From positions 1 to 64,000 of the forward strand of contig CABYFY010000002.1 of the NCBI GenBank assembly GCA_902518355.1: 64,000 bases of DNA, in the 5' to 3' direction. The stretch comes from an uncultured Bacteroidota bacterium. GTDB lineage: Bacteria > Bacteroidota > Bacteroidia > Flavobacteriales > Flavobacteriaceae. Numbering within the stretch: the first letter of the stretch is position 1; each line of letters opens with the position of its first letter. The notes beneath the pieces were generated by a model. It did not search any database. It was not told the origin of the DNA and was given only the letters and a program-made list of their open reading frames with translations. Positions 1-8,541 of this stretch are shown here, piece by piece. Position numbers and translations under genes: made by a program.

Positions 1-1152
1 TTCACCTTCCGAGGTCATTTGAGAGTTTTTTAGAATATCGTCTTTATCATTATTGAAAAAAGATGGAATAACATGTTTCAAAAACATCTCACCAAACATC
101 TCACTTGAGTCTCTTGGAAGTTCACAAGGTAGATTATCAACAGCCATAACAGCAATCGCATTAGAGTCATCAAAATCACATTCAACAGAATTTAACTTAT
201 GGAAGCCATAAATTGGGTGATCGATAGTAGAAGGTCTGATTGTACTTGCTATTGGCCCATTTATATCACAACTAATATCTGCAATTACATCAATGTTAAA
301 ACTATTTTCTTTCATGTCTTGATTGGTAATTAGTCTTGGCGCTTTTGGGTTATGATAATGTCCTGCAAAATATATATCTGCGACCGATGAAAATTTTGAA
401 AAGGTTGATTCAAATTTATCAGGAAAATTGTAAAAGTTTGATATAGTGTTTACGATTAAATTTGAGTAATTATAATCCAATACATCAATATTTGTATAAA
501 CTGGTTCGTTGAAATTTAAATTAATAAAATCATCAGGCGAAACTTCTTTGATTTCTAGAAAATCTAAGACTTCTTTAGTACCTCTACCGACTCTCCCTCT
601 ACCAGAAAGCAAAATTTTAATATCAGGAAATTTTAAAGTTTTTAAAATTTTATCAAATTCAACTCTGTCTTTTAAATCAATAGCCCTCGGAATCTCAAAT
701 AGATTCTTTTTTAATCCAAATGTTCTAAATCCATTGTAAGCTCCAATGACTCCTGCGTAATAACCAAAACCAATTAATCTATTATTTGACTTGTCAACGA
801 TAGTTTCATGATCAAACAAATCAATCTTTAATTCCAAAATATGTTGTAGTAGTTTTTTATTGTAAAGTTGTTTTTTAATTGTGTGGGAAAAGAAAAAATA
901 CTTTTTATTACTAATAAGTTTTTCTATTGGTACTTCTTTCACGCCGATAAGTACTTCACAATCAGAGAGATCTGAAACAACTTTTACTCCAATTGATTCA
1001 TATTCAGAGTCAGTAAAACATCTTATATCACTTTTTTCAACAAAAAATTCTATTTCGGGAAACTTTTTTTTAGTTTCCAAACACATACTTGGTGAAAAGA
1101 CTACTCTTTTATCAGGAGGGTTTTTGTACTCTTTAATAATACCAATTTTCAT
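1..1152 (-). CDS. saccharopine dehydrogenase-like NAD(P)-dependent oxidoreductase (3' end outside window)
   Basis: I translated this by reading the minus strand from the ATG at 1152; the frame stays open to the window edge, so the C-terminus is missing. It begins MKIGIIKEYKNPPDKRVVFS, the start typical of the alanine dehydrogenase/transhydrogenase N-terminal fold (substrate and cofactor clefts), and carries a glycine-rich GRGRVGRG nucleotide-binding loop near residues 181-190. The overall pattern fits the Bacteroidota family annotated as lysine-forming saccharopine dehydrogenase or NAD(P)-dependent oxidoreductase. The exact substrate (saccharopine or another amino acid) cannot be settled from the partial sequence. 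It is divergent from the tmRNA gene, with about 80 bases between them. Confidence 0.75.
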   Translation of the reverse strand, partial: MKIGIIKEYKNPPDKRVVFSPSMCLETKKKFPEIEFFVEKSDIRCFTDSEYESIGVKVVSDLSDCEVLIGVKEVPIEKLISNKKYFFFSHTIKKQLYNKKLLQHILELKIDLFDHETIVDKSNNRLIGFGYYAGVIGAYNGFRTFGLKKNLFEIPRAIDLKDRVEFDKILKTLKFPDIKILLSGRGRVGRGTKEVLDFLEIKEVSPDDFINLNFNEPVYTNIDVLDYNYSNLIVNTISNFYNFPDKFESTFSKFSSVADIYFAGHYHNPKAPRLITNQDMKENSFNIDVIADISCDINGPIASTIRPSTIDHPIYGFHKLNSVECDFDDSNAIAVMAVDNLPCELPRDSSEMFGEMFLKHVIPSFFNNDKDDILKNSQMTSEGE

Positions 1153-1195
1153 AATTCAAAAATAAACCCTTAAAATTCCTTGTACAAGTTTTTTA

Positions 1196-1203
1196 TATAT
1201 TTG
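1196..1203 (+). promoter_or_regulatory. -7 promoter element for tmRNA
   Basis: TATATTTG matches the Bacteroidota -7 consensus TAnnTTTG exactly and lies 27 bases before the mature tmRNA 5' end, leaving room for a short precursor leader. The nearest TTG that could act as -33 (1180-1182) is only 13 bases upstream, shorter than the usual 17-23, so the -33 half is unconvincing. Confidence 0.5.
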
Positions 1204-1230
1204 CATTTCATTTTTGTTCATTGAAAATAT

Positions 1231-1620
1231 GGGGTCGACTGGTTTTGACAGCAAGTCAAAGTTAATATTAAGCATGTCGCGCATTAAAATAGTACGCGTT
1301 ATAATCTATTTTAAACTTTAAACGGCGAAAATAAATACGCTTTAGCTGCATAATCTGAATTATAGTAGGGTTAGCCTAGTTCCACAAGGTGGAAAAGCTA
1401 AATGTTTCTTGAAAGCCTTTGTTAACGGCGTTCTGTTAGAAACATCGTAAATGTTAACATAGAAAATATGGGTTTCGACATATTTTTGAAATAAAGAAAC
1501 TAAGTGATATATAGATTGTTTTTAGTCAGTATATCATCGAAAATTAATTAAAAACTAAACATGTAGAAATTTATTAGTTTTCTTGTTTGGACCCGAGTTC
1601 GATTCTCGGCGACTCCACCA
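1231..1620 (+). ncRNA. ssrA: transfer-messenger RNA (tmRNA)
   Basis: This is the trans-translation RNA that rescues stalled ribosomes and adds a degradation tag. The 5' end GGGGTCGACTGGTTTTGACA and the 3' end GTTCGATTCTCGGCGACTCC followed by encoded CCA are the hallmark halves of the tRNA-like domain; GGGGTCG can pair with CGACTCC to form the acceptor stem. The internal tag reading frame is intact and ends in LAA. The length of 390 nt is usual for a one-piece bacterial tmRNA. The 3' end is 14 bases before the next gene, a cyclophilin, so the two may share a transcript. Confidence 0.97.
1324..1353 (+). other. tmRNA tag-peptide reading frame
   Basis: Resume codon GGC at 1324, then codons giving GENKYALAA and a TAA stop at 1351-1353. 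The C-terminal ALAA is the usual ClpXP/ClpAP recognition end, and the tag resembles those of other Flavobacteriia. The in-frame AAC before GGC is upstream of the resume position. Confidence 0.9.
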
Positions 1621-1634
1621 TTTTCAATTTTATT

Positions 1635-2336
1635 ATGTATTATTTTTTTAGAATTTCCCTGTTTTATTTTTGTCTGATACTTCCTTTTACAGGATGTGAG
1701 CCCAAATCAGAAAATACCAAGGATCAAATTGTAAATAAAACTCAGAAGACAATCCCTGAAAAAAGAGTAAAAAAAGAGATTGATTTTAAGTTATCAGACA
1801 AGAATGTTATGGAATTTTTCTTAGAATATGATAAGCATAATAAAGAAAATAAAGTTAGAATATATACCGACTTTGGGAATATTGAGATTGAGTTATTTCG
1901 GAATACTAAATTTCACAGATCCAACTTTATTTATCTTACCAAGAAAAATTATTTTGATGACACTCAATTCTACCGAGTTATAAATAATTTTGTAATACAA
2001 GCAGGAAATAGCGATAACAGAAAAATATCTCGAAAGAGAAAAGAAATCGGAAGATACCTGTTGCCAAATGATTTAAACAAAGGATATACGCACAAAAGAG
2101 GAATGATAAGTATGCCAAGTAGCCTTGTTGACAATCCATATAAAATGGCATCTCCCTTTGAATTTTTCATAGTTCAAAGTACTAAAGGTGCACATCACTT
2201 GGATGGAAATTATACGGTTTTTGGAAAAGTAATTAGAGGGATGGATACTGTTGATAAGATTGCGAGTACACCAACAGACAATTTAGATTGGCCACTACAA
2301 AATATTTACATAAAAAAAGTTGAGATAATTGAGTAA
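1635..2336 (+). CDS. cyclophilin-type peptidyl-prolyl cis-trans isomerase, lipoprotein
   Basis: Predicted to catalyse proline cis-trans isomerisation during folding of exported proteins. I chose the ATG at 1635 because the longer open frame starts inside the tmRNA; from 1635 the protein starts with a hydrophobic signal and a lipobox-like FTGC with Cys21, giving a 233-residue lipoprotein. The cyclophilin domain spans about residues 85-233: VRIYTDFGNIEIELF, the FYRVINNFVIQAG active-site strand and FFIVQ are visible. In the canonical fold the catalytic Arg is in FHR; here the equivalent segment reads FYRV. It follows tmRNA by 14 bases. Confidence 0.9.
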   Translation: MYYFFRISLFYFCLILPFTGCEPKSENTKDQIVNKTQKTIPEKRVKKEIDFKLSDKNVMEFFLEYDKHNKENKVRIYTDFGNIEIELFRNTKFHRSNFIYLTKKNYFDDTQFYRVINNFVIQAGNSDNRKISRKRKEIGRYLLPNDLNKGYTHKRGMISMPSSLVDNPYKMASPFEFFIVQSTKGAHHLDGNYTVFGKVIRGMDTVDKIASTPTDNLDWPLQNIYIKKVEIIE

Positions 2337-2387
2337 TTCATAATGATTGAAGGATGATTCGGTATAATTGTTGTTTATTCTGAATTC

Positions 2388-3479
2388 ATGCAATTATTCA
2401 CAACAAAATACGATGAAATTTTAAAAAAAGTTGATTCAATAAATCCGGTTAAATATGCGGTTACAAGAAATTTCAAAAATGGCCATGTAACAAAATTATC
2501 CCCGTATATTTCAAGAGGGGTGATTTCAACTAGATTTATATATGAAAAATTAGTTGAAAAGGATTTTAATCTAAAAAAGTGTGAAAAGTTTATACAAGAA
2601 TTAGCTTGGAGAGACTTCTGGCAACAAATATGGGTAGCTAAAGGATCTCTAATCAATGAAGATTTAAAAAGACCACAAGAAGATGTAAATGATTATAAAA
2701 TACCTGAATCGTTGGTACAAGCTAAAACAGGTATTAATTCTGTTGATGATGAAATCAATAATCTATATGATAATGGATATATGCATAATCATATGCGTAT
2801 GTATGTTGCTTCAATAGCTACCAATATTGCAAAAAGTCACTGGAAGACCCCAGCAAAATGGATGTATTACCACCTTTTAGACGGAGATTGGGCTAGTAAT
2901 GCGCTTAGTTGGCAATGGGTAGCAGGTTCTAATTCAAACAAAAAATATTATGCAAATCAAGATAATATTAATAAATACTTTGAAAGCAATCAAAAAAACA
3001 CCTTTTTAGATAGTAGCTACGAATTTATTTCGTCAATGAATATTCCTGATAAGGTTAGTGAAAAAATTGATTTAAAGCTTAATTCAGACTTTCAAAATAA
3101 TGATGAAATCAAATTAGATAATTCGTTACCAACTTTAATTTACAACTACTATAATATTGACACTAATTGGAGAAAAAATGAAAAGGCTAATAGAGTTTTG
3201 ATTTTTGAACCCAAAATTTTTCTAGAATATCCTATTTCTCAAAAATGTTTAGACTTTTCTATAAATCTTTCTAAAAATATCAATGATATCCAAATTTTCT
3301 TTGGAGATATCGACTTATTAAAATCAAAGTATGGAGTGTCGAAATTTATTTTTAAAGAACATCCGTTAAACTCACACTATAAAGGAGAAGAAGATGAACG
3401 GGACTGGCTTTTTAAAATTGATGGTGAATACTTGTCTTTTTTTAAATACTGGAACAAGATTAGAAAAAAACTTATTTAA
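2388..3479 (+). CDS. photolyase/cryptochrome-like FAD-binding protein without N-terminal antenna domain
   Basis: Residues about 1-190 match the FAD-binding helical domain of DNA photolyases and cryptochromes: KLSPYISRGVIS near residue 37, ELAWRDFWQQ, MHNHMRMYVASIATN and DWASNALSWQWVAG are the signature blocks lining the flavin pocket. The usual N-terminal alpha/beta antenna domain (about 130 residues) is absent. Instead, a C-terminal region (about 240-363) with RVLIFEPKIFLEYPIS and a stretch ending IQIFFGDIDLL has an alpha/beta look. Function could be light-driven repair or another flavin role; this is inferred from the fold. A weak -7 element, TATAATTG, lies at 2363-2370. Its 3' end overlaps the convergent gene by 8 bases. 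Confidence 0.8.
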   Translation: MQLFTTKYDEILKKVDSINPVKYAVTRNFKNGHVTKLSPYISRGVISTRFIYEKLVEKDFNLKKCEKFIQELAWRDFWQQIWVAKGSLINEDLKRPQEDVNDYKIPESLVQAKTGINSVDDEINNLYDNGYMHNHMRMYVASIATNIAKSHWKTPAKWMYYHLLDGDWASNALSWQWVAGSNSNKKYYANQDNINKYFESNQKNTFLDSSYEFISSMNIPDKVSEKIDLKLNSDFQNNDEIKLDNSLPTLIYNYYNIDTNWRKNEKANRVLIFEPKIFLEYPISQKCLDFSINLSKNINDIQIFFGDIDLLKSKYGVSKFIFKEHPLNSHYKGEEDERDWLFKIDGEYLSFFKYWNKIRKKLI

Positions 3480-4650
3480 CAACTATTTTTTTGGTAGTAA
3501 ATTTTTTTCCCTCACTCAAAATAAGTGAATAAATTCCTTGTGACAAACTGGAGATATCTATTGAATCGAAAATTATTTTCTGGGAAATAACTTCTTTACC
3601 ATTTAAATCATATACAGAAATATTCAAGGGATTATTAGAATTACTAACAATATTCAAAAAACCGTCTGAAACTGGATTTGGATATATATTAATGTCTAAA
3701 AAATTATCATTTATAGAAAGACTTGTAGCTTCATAAATTTCCTGAACTACATAATATGATAATTTTGGTTCTCTATTTCTTGTTACGATACCCCAGTATT
3801 CTTCATTGGCAAAATTATCATAAGGAATTGTATTTGAAAACCCACCAGGATCTTGTTGATTTGGATTACCCGCCTTCCACCACTCATCACAAAATTCAAA
3901 TAAAGTAACCCCAATACATAAATCAGATTTAGCGATAATGGCATTTAATATTATTTCTGTTGCCTGGGCTTGCTGCGATTCGTTTTCAGAATTTGAATTA
4001 ATATTAAAACTATCAGCTCCAGCTTCGGAGATATACATTGCTTTGTCAGTAACTGTTGCCAATTCGTCTATTGCCGAATCAGGGCTCAACCATCGATATA
4101 TATTCATACCCCACACATCTACACTGGGACAAGAATTTAAAGCTTGACTGTCTGGAACCTCCCCATGACCAGTACTGACAGGATGATTTGTGTCAAGTGA
4201 TTTAACTGTAGCAGCACAGTTTTCAAGAACATTATACCAGTTTTGGATATTATTATTAAACCATTCAGGGTGATAATTAAACTCATTACCAAATTCCCAC
4301 ATTAAAATAGCTGGATGGTCTTTAAACTGATTTACATACCATGTGTAACTGTTTTCATTTAACATCATTATTACCTTAATACCAGCATTGGCAAAAGCAT
4401 TAAGTTCGGCAACATTTGTTATAGCTGCATAGGTTCTTATAGTGTTAATATTTGCATCAACTAAAAGCGGAATGTCATCATTAAATGAATAACCAGAATT
4501 TTCACCATTCCCCTCTCCTCTTGCATAACAAATACCATTTATGCGGTATTCTTGTCCGTCAACATATATTTTTCTGTCTTCAACATATACTGATTGAGCA
4601 CTTAATTGCCCTATAATCACAAATAATAAAATAAATAATATCTTTCTCAC
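3472..4650 (-). CDS. secreted clan GH-A glycoside hydrolase-like protein with T9SS sorting domain
   Basis: A 392-residue secreted protein: signal peptide 1-18, a TIM-barrel domain about 20-315 and a type IX secretion C-terminal domain about 322-392 (NIYPNPVSDGF, then SLSQGIYSLIL). Candidate catalytic residues are Glu123 in WEFGNEFNY (acid/base) and Glu209 in YISEAGAD (nucleophile), the spacing expected for clan GH-A. The core resembles GH2 TIM-barrel or GH72/GH5 proteins, but there are no flanking GH2 beta domains, so the family and substrate remain open. It starts 4 bases after the flavin-reductase-like gene, so it appears to be the last gene of the aromatic-degradation transcript. Confidence 0.8.
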   Translation of the reverse strand: MRKILFILLFVIIGQLSAQSVYVEDRKIYVDGQEYRINGICYARGEGNGENSGYSFNDDIPLLVDANINTIRTYAAITNVAELNAFANAGIKVIMMLNENSYTWYVNQFKDHPAILMWEFGNEFNYHPEWFNNNIQNWYNVLENCAATVKSLDTNHPVSTGHGEVPDSQALNSCPSVDVWGMNIYRWLSPDSAIDELATVTDKAMYISEAGADSFNINSNSENESQQAQATEIILNAIIAKSDLCIGVTLFEFCDEWWKAGNPNQQDPGGFSNTIPYDNFANEEYWGIVTRNREPKLSYYVVQEIYEATSLSINDNFLDINIYPNPVSDGFLNIVSNSNNPLNISVYDLNGKEVISQKIIFDSIDISSLSQGIYSLILSEGKKFTTKKIVVK

Positions 4651-4654
4651 TAGC

Positions 4655-5548
4655 CTAAATTGAAAATAATGTCAAAACTGCAGATTCTAAATCATTTTTA
4701 TCAAGATATTCTTTGACTTTTTTATGATTTAGAATAACTTTTTCATTTTCGTTCGCTAAACTAGTAATTTTTTCTATTTCATAGGACTCGATGAATTTTT
4801 TAATTTGTGCTTTTTTTGGTAAGGTTTCAATATTAGCAAGTCTAGCTAAGTCATTTTTAGTTAAAATATCTGACTTATTTGCGTGATTTGGCAACTTATC
4901 CACGCCAATAGCATTTACTCCAATTGGTTTTTGTATCTCAAATAAATTTTCAGATTTTACATTTAAATAGTAGTTACCTCCCATCCTAGCAACCAAATTA
5001 AGTTTTAATGGATCAATATCTCCATTAAGTGTAAGTAACTGTTTGTTTATGTGCATCATTACTATTTCGCTTACAATTAAATTACCTGCTCCACCGTTAT
5101 TCCCAAGACTAATTACCTCATTTACCTTACATTCAAAGGAGATAGGAGACTCTGAAACCCTTGGTGGCAGGACCTTTTTTGATGTTATTTTTGTCAAGCC
5201 AGACTTTAAAAATTCATCAATACCTCTTTCATAATAAACACTAGAAAGAGATGTAGGCTCAACAAGGCTAAAATCAACCAAATTAATTACAACTTCCTTA
5301 GTTTCTAAAATATTTTCTAAAGTATCTTTTCTAGAATTATCTGTTACCCTATTAGCTGGAGAAAAAACCAAGATTGGCGGTGCTGCACTAAACACATTAA
5401 AATAACTAAACGGACTAAGATTAACATTTCCATTTTTATCAATTGTACTAGCCAAGGCAATGGGTCTTGGTGTGACAGCATTTAAAAGAATTTTGTGTAC
5501 CTCTCTGGTGGTTAGATCTTGAGGGTCAATTGTCTTAAAATTTTTCAT
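4655..5548 (-). CDS. flavin reductase-like (FMN-binding split barrel) protein
   Basis: The 297-residue protein carries the flavin-reductase-like split-barrel fold at about residues 15-200: TPRPIALASTIDKNGNVNLS, FSYFNVFSAAPP and NRVTDNSRKDT line the FMN site in this family. The C-terminal 90 residues are helical and lack a recognised domain. It is the fifth gene of the tyrosine-degradation run, one base after fahA. Family members of this type are common next to homogentisate genes in Bacteroidota, but the reaction there is not known to me; a role as reductase or in handling a pathway by-product is inference. Confidence 0.8.
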   Translation of the reverse strand: MKNFKTIDPQDLTTREVHKILLNAVTPRPIALASTIDKNGNVNLSPFSYFNVFSAAPPILVFSPANRVTDNSRKDTLENILETKEVVINLVDFSLVEPTSLSSVYYERGIDEFLKSGLTKITSKKVLPPRVSESPISFECKVNEVISLGNNGGAGNLIVSEIVMMHINKQLLTLNGDIDPLKLNLVARMGGNYYLNVKSENLFEIQKPIGVNAIGVDKLPNHANKSDILTKNDLARLANIETLPKKAQIKKFIESYEIEKITSLANENEKVILNHKKVKEYLDKNDLESAVLTLFSI

Positions 5549-5549
5549 A

Positions 5550-6788
5550 TCAAATTGAAGGTAATAATTTTGTTTTTACTTCTCCAAATCCAACTCTAAT
5601 ATCATTTTTTAAACAGTATCCACGCATAAATATCGTATCAAAATCTTCAACAAAGGTCCTAGAATAGCCCCCATCTAATATTATATCTTTTTTCCCTCCC
5701 CAAGATAATTCTAACATTGATCCGTATGAATCCTTAGATTTTCCGCTGATAGTTCCCGAAGCCATCATATCACCTGTATTTAAATTACATCCGTTTACCG
5801 TGTGATGCGCAATTTGTTGACTCATATTCCAATACATATACTTAAAATTTGATTTACAAATTACCGTTTCAATTTCTGAATCACCTGGTGAAATAGATAC
5901 AGACAAGTTTATATCATAATTTTTTAAACCATCGAACTTTAAATAATCTAAAACCTCTGGGTACTGAACTGGACCTTGTACTTTAAACGGCTTTAATGCT
6001 TCGATTGTAACAACCCAAGGGGAAATTGAAGAAGCAAAACTTTTACCCAAAAATGGACCAAGGGGTACATATTCCCATTTTTGAATATCTCTTGCTGACC
6101 AATCGTTAAATAATACTTTTCCAAAAATATAATCCTCAGCATCCTTGGTAGAGATTGATGACCCTAGTTTGGAATTCTTTCCAATAATATAACCCATTTC
6201 AAGCTCAAAATCAATTCTTTTTGATGAACTAAATATGGGGTTTTCAGAGTCAACAGGTTTAATTTGACCTTTTGGCCTATTAATATCAACTCCACTAACA
6301 ATTATGGATGATGCTCTTCCGTGATAACCCACTGGTAAGTGTCTCCAATTTGGTAATAGAGGATTATCTGGATCTCTAAACATTGACCCTATATTTGAAG
6401 CATGTTCCATGCTAGAATAAAAATCTGTATAATCTCCAACATTGACAGGCATGTGCATTTCCACTTCAAACATTGAAAAAATTAAGTCGTTGTGCACTTT
6501 GAACTTCGAGGTTTCATCTGTTAACTGTTTTTGAAGAATTTCTCTTACTTTATTTGTCTTGTGTTTTCCAAGATTTATAAAATCGTTCAGGAACCTGTTT
6601 TCAAAAACAGAATTATCAATATTTAAATCAGTAAAAATATTAAGTTTATTACAAGCCAATAAATCAATCACTTTATTTCCAATAGCGACTCCAACCCTTT
6701 TAGAAACACCCTTTTTTGAAAAAATCCCAAAAGGTAAATTATATATTGAAAAATCTGTATTATTTGGAACTTCTATCCATGTGTTCAT
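5550..6788 (-). CDS. fahA: fumarylacetoacetase
   Basis: Hydrolyses 4-fumarylacetoacetate to fumarate and acetoacetate, the last step of tyrosine breakdown. At 412 residues it is full length. The metal and catalytic residues are recognisable: Asp122 and His129 in DYTDFYSSMEHA, Glu195 and Glu197 in DFELEMGYIIG, Asp229 in FNDWSARDIQ, and Lys249 in PLGPFLGKS, at spacings that match the animal enzyme. An N-terminal SH3-like domain occupies about residues 1-110. The start overlaps the stop of the hydroxylase gene by 4 bases (ATGA-type coupling). Confidence 0.96.
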   Translation of the reverse strand: MNTWIEVPNNTDFSIYNLPFGIFSKKGVSKRVGVAIGNKVIDLLACNKLNIFTDLNIDNSVFENRFLNDFINLGKHKTNKVREILQKQLTDETSKFKVHNDLIFSMFEVEMHMPVNVGDYTDFYSSMEHASNIGSMFRDPDNPLLPNWRHLPVGYHGRASSIIVSGVDINRPKGQIKPVDSENPIFSSSKRIDFELEMGYIIGKNSKLGSSISTKDAEDYIFGKVLFNDWSARDIQKWEYVPLGPFLGKSFASSISPWVVTIEALKPFKVQGPVQYPEVLDYLKFDGLKNYDINLSVSISPGDSEIETVICKSNFKYMYWNMSQQIAHHTVNGCNLNTGDMMASGTISGKSKDSYGSMLELSWGGKKDIILDGGYSRTFVEDFDTIFMRGYCLKNDIRVGFGEVKTKLLPSI

Positions 6789-8536
6789 TTTATTAGTTTT
6801 AATCCGTTATCAATTAAATCTGTAAATTTATTATTCTTTCTAAGGTCTAATAAGGCATTCTTTACGTTCTCTTTTAATTCATGTTTGGTGTCAAAGAGAA
6901 TTTCATAAATTTCAAGTAAAATAAGCCATTCATCTGAATAATTACCGATAATTTCATTATAAATAATTTTTAAACGATTTATTTCAATTTCACCCGATTC
7001 TCTTATTTTTTTTACATCAAAATATAATTTGTGAAGTTGTAAACTTTTATCATCATATTTAATTTCTTGAGAGTTAGTTTTGGGTAATTTAAAATTTTGT
7101 AAAAATGAATTATCATCTGCGGGTCCTGCAAAAACCGAAACAACCTCTTTACCAACAGCCATATCAAAAACACCCCACTCAGGTTTGAATAAAAACTCAT
7201 CATTATAAGTTACTGTACAGTCTTTAAAACTAATTAACTGAATTTTCCCCATGATATCACGCTTTCCAGTAATTATAATTCCTTCAACTACAATACCACC
7301 CTCAAATTTTAACTGTGTATGTTTTCCTTCAACTATCCCATATGCTTCTAAATCTTTTGGAGACATGTCTTCGATTGCTAAGTTAATACCCTCTAACTTT
7401 CCTACTGGCGAACCAAATCCTTCTTTATGATAATTAGTTCCATGGCCGATTAATTCTTTATTATTATTTGCCAGGGCCGTTGATGAAGACGATTGTATGT
7501 AAACAGGTTTGTCATCAAATGAAATAACCCTGCTAAAAATTGAAGAAATTTGAATTCCAGTTGACAATTGAATAGTACCCAGTTTTTTTGAATTAATGAC
7601 TTTCTCAACTGAACTCAAACCACCAACTCTCACACACATTTTGTTAGCAAATTTTTCTAACACATAACTTAAATGAGAAAATGTGGGGGTAACAAAAAGA
7701 TGAGGTTGAGCAGTCGTTATATCAAAGTTGGTTTCAGCAGCTTCTATTGAATATGGGATTTTTTTAATATCCTCTGAAAGACAATCTTTACTTTCTTCGA
7801 TTGACGATAATAATCCTGCTCCATATATTTTTGGATTATTAATATCACCGATTAAACCATATTCTACACTCCACCAATGGAGATTTCTTATTTTAGCCAT
7901 TTCTGAAAGTTCGCTTAATTCACTTTGAATTTTTTCAACTTTTTTTGTGGCCATCGCGATTTCCTCTTCTTTAGAATTTGGATTTTCCTTTAGAATAGAA
8001 AGTTCTCTAATAGCTTCAAAAATTTTATCATCTTCTTGAGAAGAAATAGCTTTACTACCAATTTCTCCAAATCTCCTCAAATACTCGGCATACTCAGGAT
8101 TTGCAATGATCGGAGCATGACCAGCAGCTTCGTGTATAATATCAGGTGCAGGAGTATATCCTATATGATCTATTGTTCTGATTTCAGAGGAAATAACAAG
8201 TACATTGTGAGCCTGAAAAGCCATAAATGCATTGGGTGGAATAAAACCATCCACAGCTACAGCTGCCCAACCTATATCTTTTAAAATTCTATTCATTCCC
8301 TCCATTCTGGGAATTTTATCTATAGAAATTCCTGTTAATTTTAAACCATCTATGTAGGAATCATGAGCATATTTTCTTAAATAGTTTAAATTCAACCTCA
8401 TAACATATCGCCAAACTGACTGATTTTGATATGTGTATTCGCCGTATGGTTGTTTGACGATATAGGGATGTAAACTTTTTGGTAATTTTGAAGTTACTTC
8501 ATTAAACTCAATTTCTAAATCTCCTTTTTTTGTCAT
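6785..8536 (-). CDS. aromatic amino acid (phenylalanine) hydroxylase with long C-terminal extension
   Basis: A non-haem iron, pterin-dependent monooxygenase; in this operon it most plausibly converts phenylalanine to tyrosine. The iron ligands are visible: His135 and His140 in PDIIHEAAGHAP and Glu225 in HWWSVEYGLIG. The catalytic domain ends near residue 300; the remaining ~280 residues form an extension absent from short bacterial PhhA proteins (about 260-300 residues). Proteins of this length are known in Bacteroidota but the role of the extension is unclear. The gene starts 5 bases after the hppD stop and its stop overlaps fahA. Tryptophan or tyrosine as substrate cannot be excluded by sequence alone. 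Confidence 0.92.
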   Translation of the reverse strand: MTKKGDLEIEFNEVTSKLPKSLHPYIVKQPYGEYTYQNQSVWRYVMRLNLNYLRKYAHDSYIDGLKLTGISIDKIPRMEGMNRILKDIGWAAVAVDGFIPPNAFMAFQAHNVLVISSEIRTIDHIGYTPAPDIIHEAAGHAPIIANPEYAEYLRRFGEIGSKAISSQEDDKIFEAIRELSILKENPNSKEEEIAMATKKVEKIQSELSELSEMAKIRNLHWWSVEYGLIGDINNPKIYGAGLLSSIEESKDCLSEDIKKIPYSIEAAETNFDITTAQPHLFVTPTFSHLSYVLEKFANKMCVRVGGLSSVEKVINSKKLGTIQLSTGIQISSIFSRVISFDDKPVYIQSSSSTALANNNKELIGHGTNYHKEGFGSPVGKLEGINLAIEDMSPKDLEAYGIVEGKHTQLKFEGGIVVEGIIITGKRDIMGKIQLISFKDCTVTYNDEFLFKPEWGVFDMAVGKEVVSVFAGPADDNSFLQNFKLPKTNSQEIKYDDKSLQLHKLYFDVKKIRESGEIEINRLKIIYNEIIGNYSDEWLILLEIYEILFDTKHELKENVKNALLDLRKNNKFTDLIDNGLKLIK

Positions 8537-8541
8537 ACGGT

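Noticed and set aside
509-1165. Plus-strand open frames at 509-739 and 881-1165
   Set aside because: Both are on the opposite strand of a clear dehydrogenase gene that reads through 1-1152 with family motifs; their translations have no family features.
1587-1634. Longer start for the cyclophilin gene inside tmRNA
   Set aside because: The first 16 codons fall in the tmRNA 3' part; the ATG at 1635 gives a proper lipoprotein signal.
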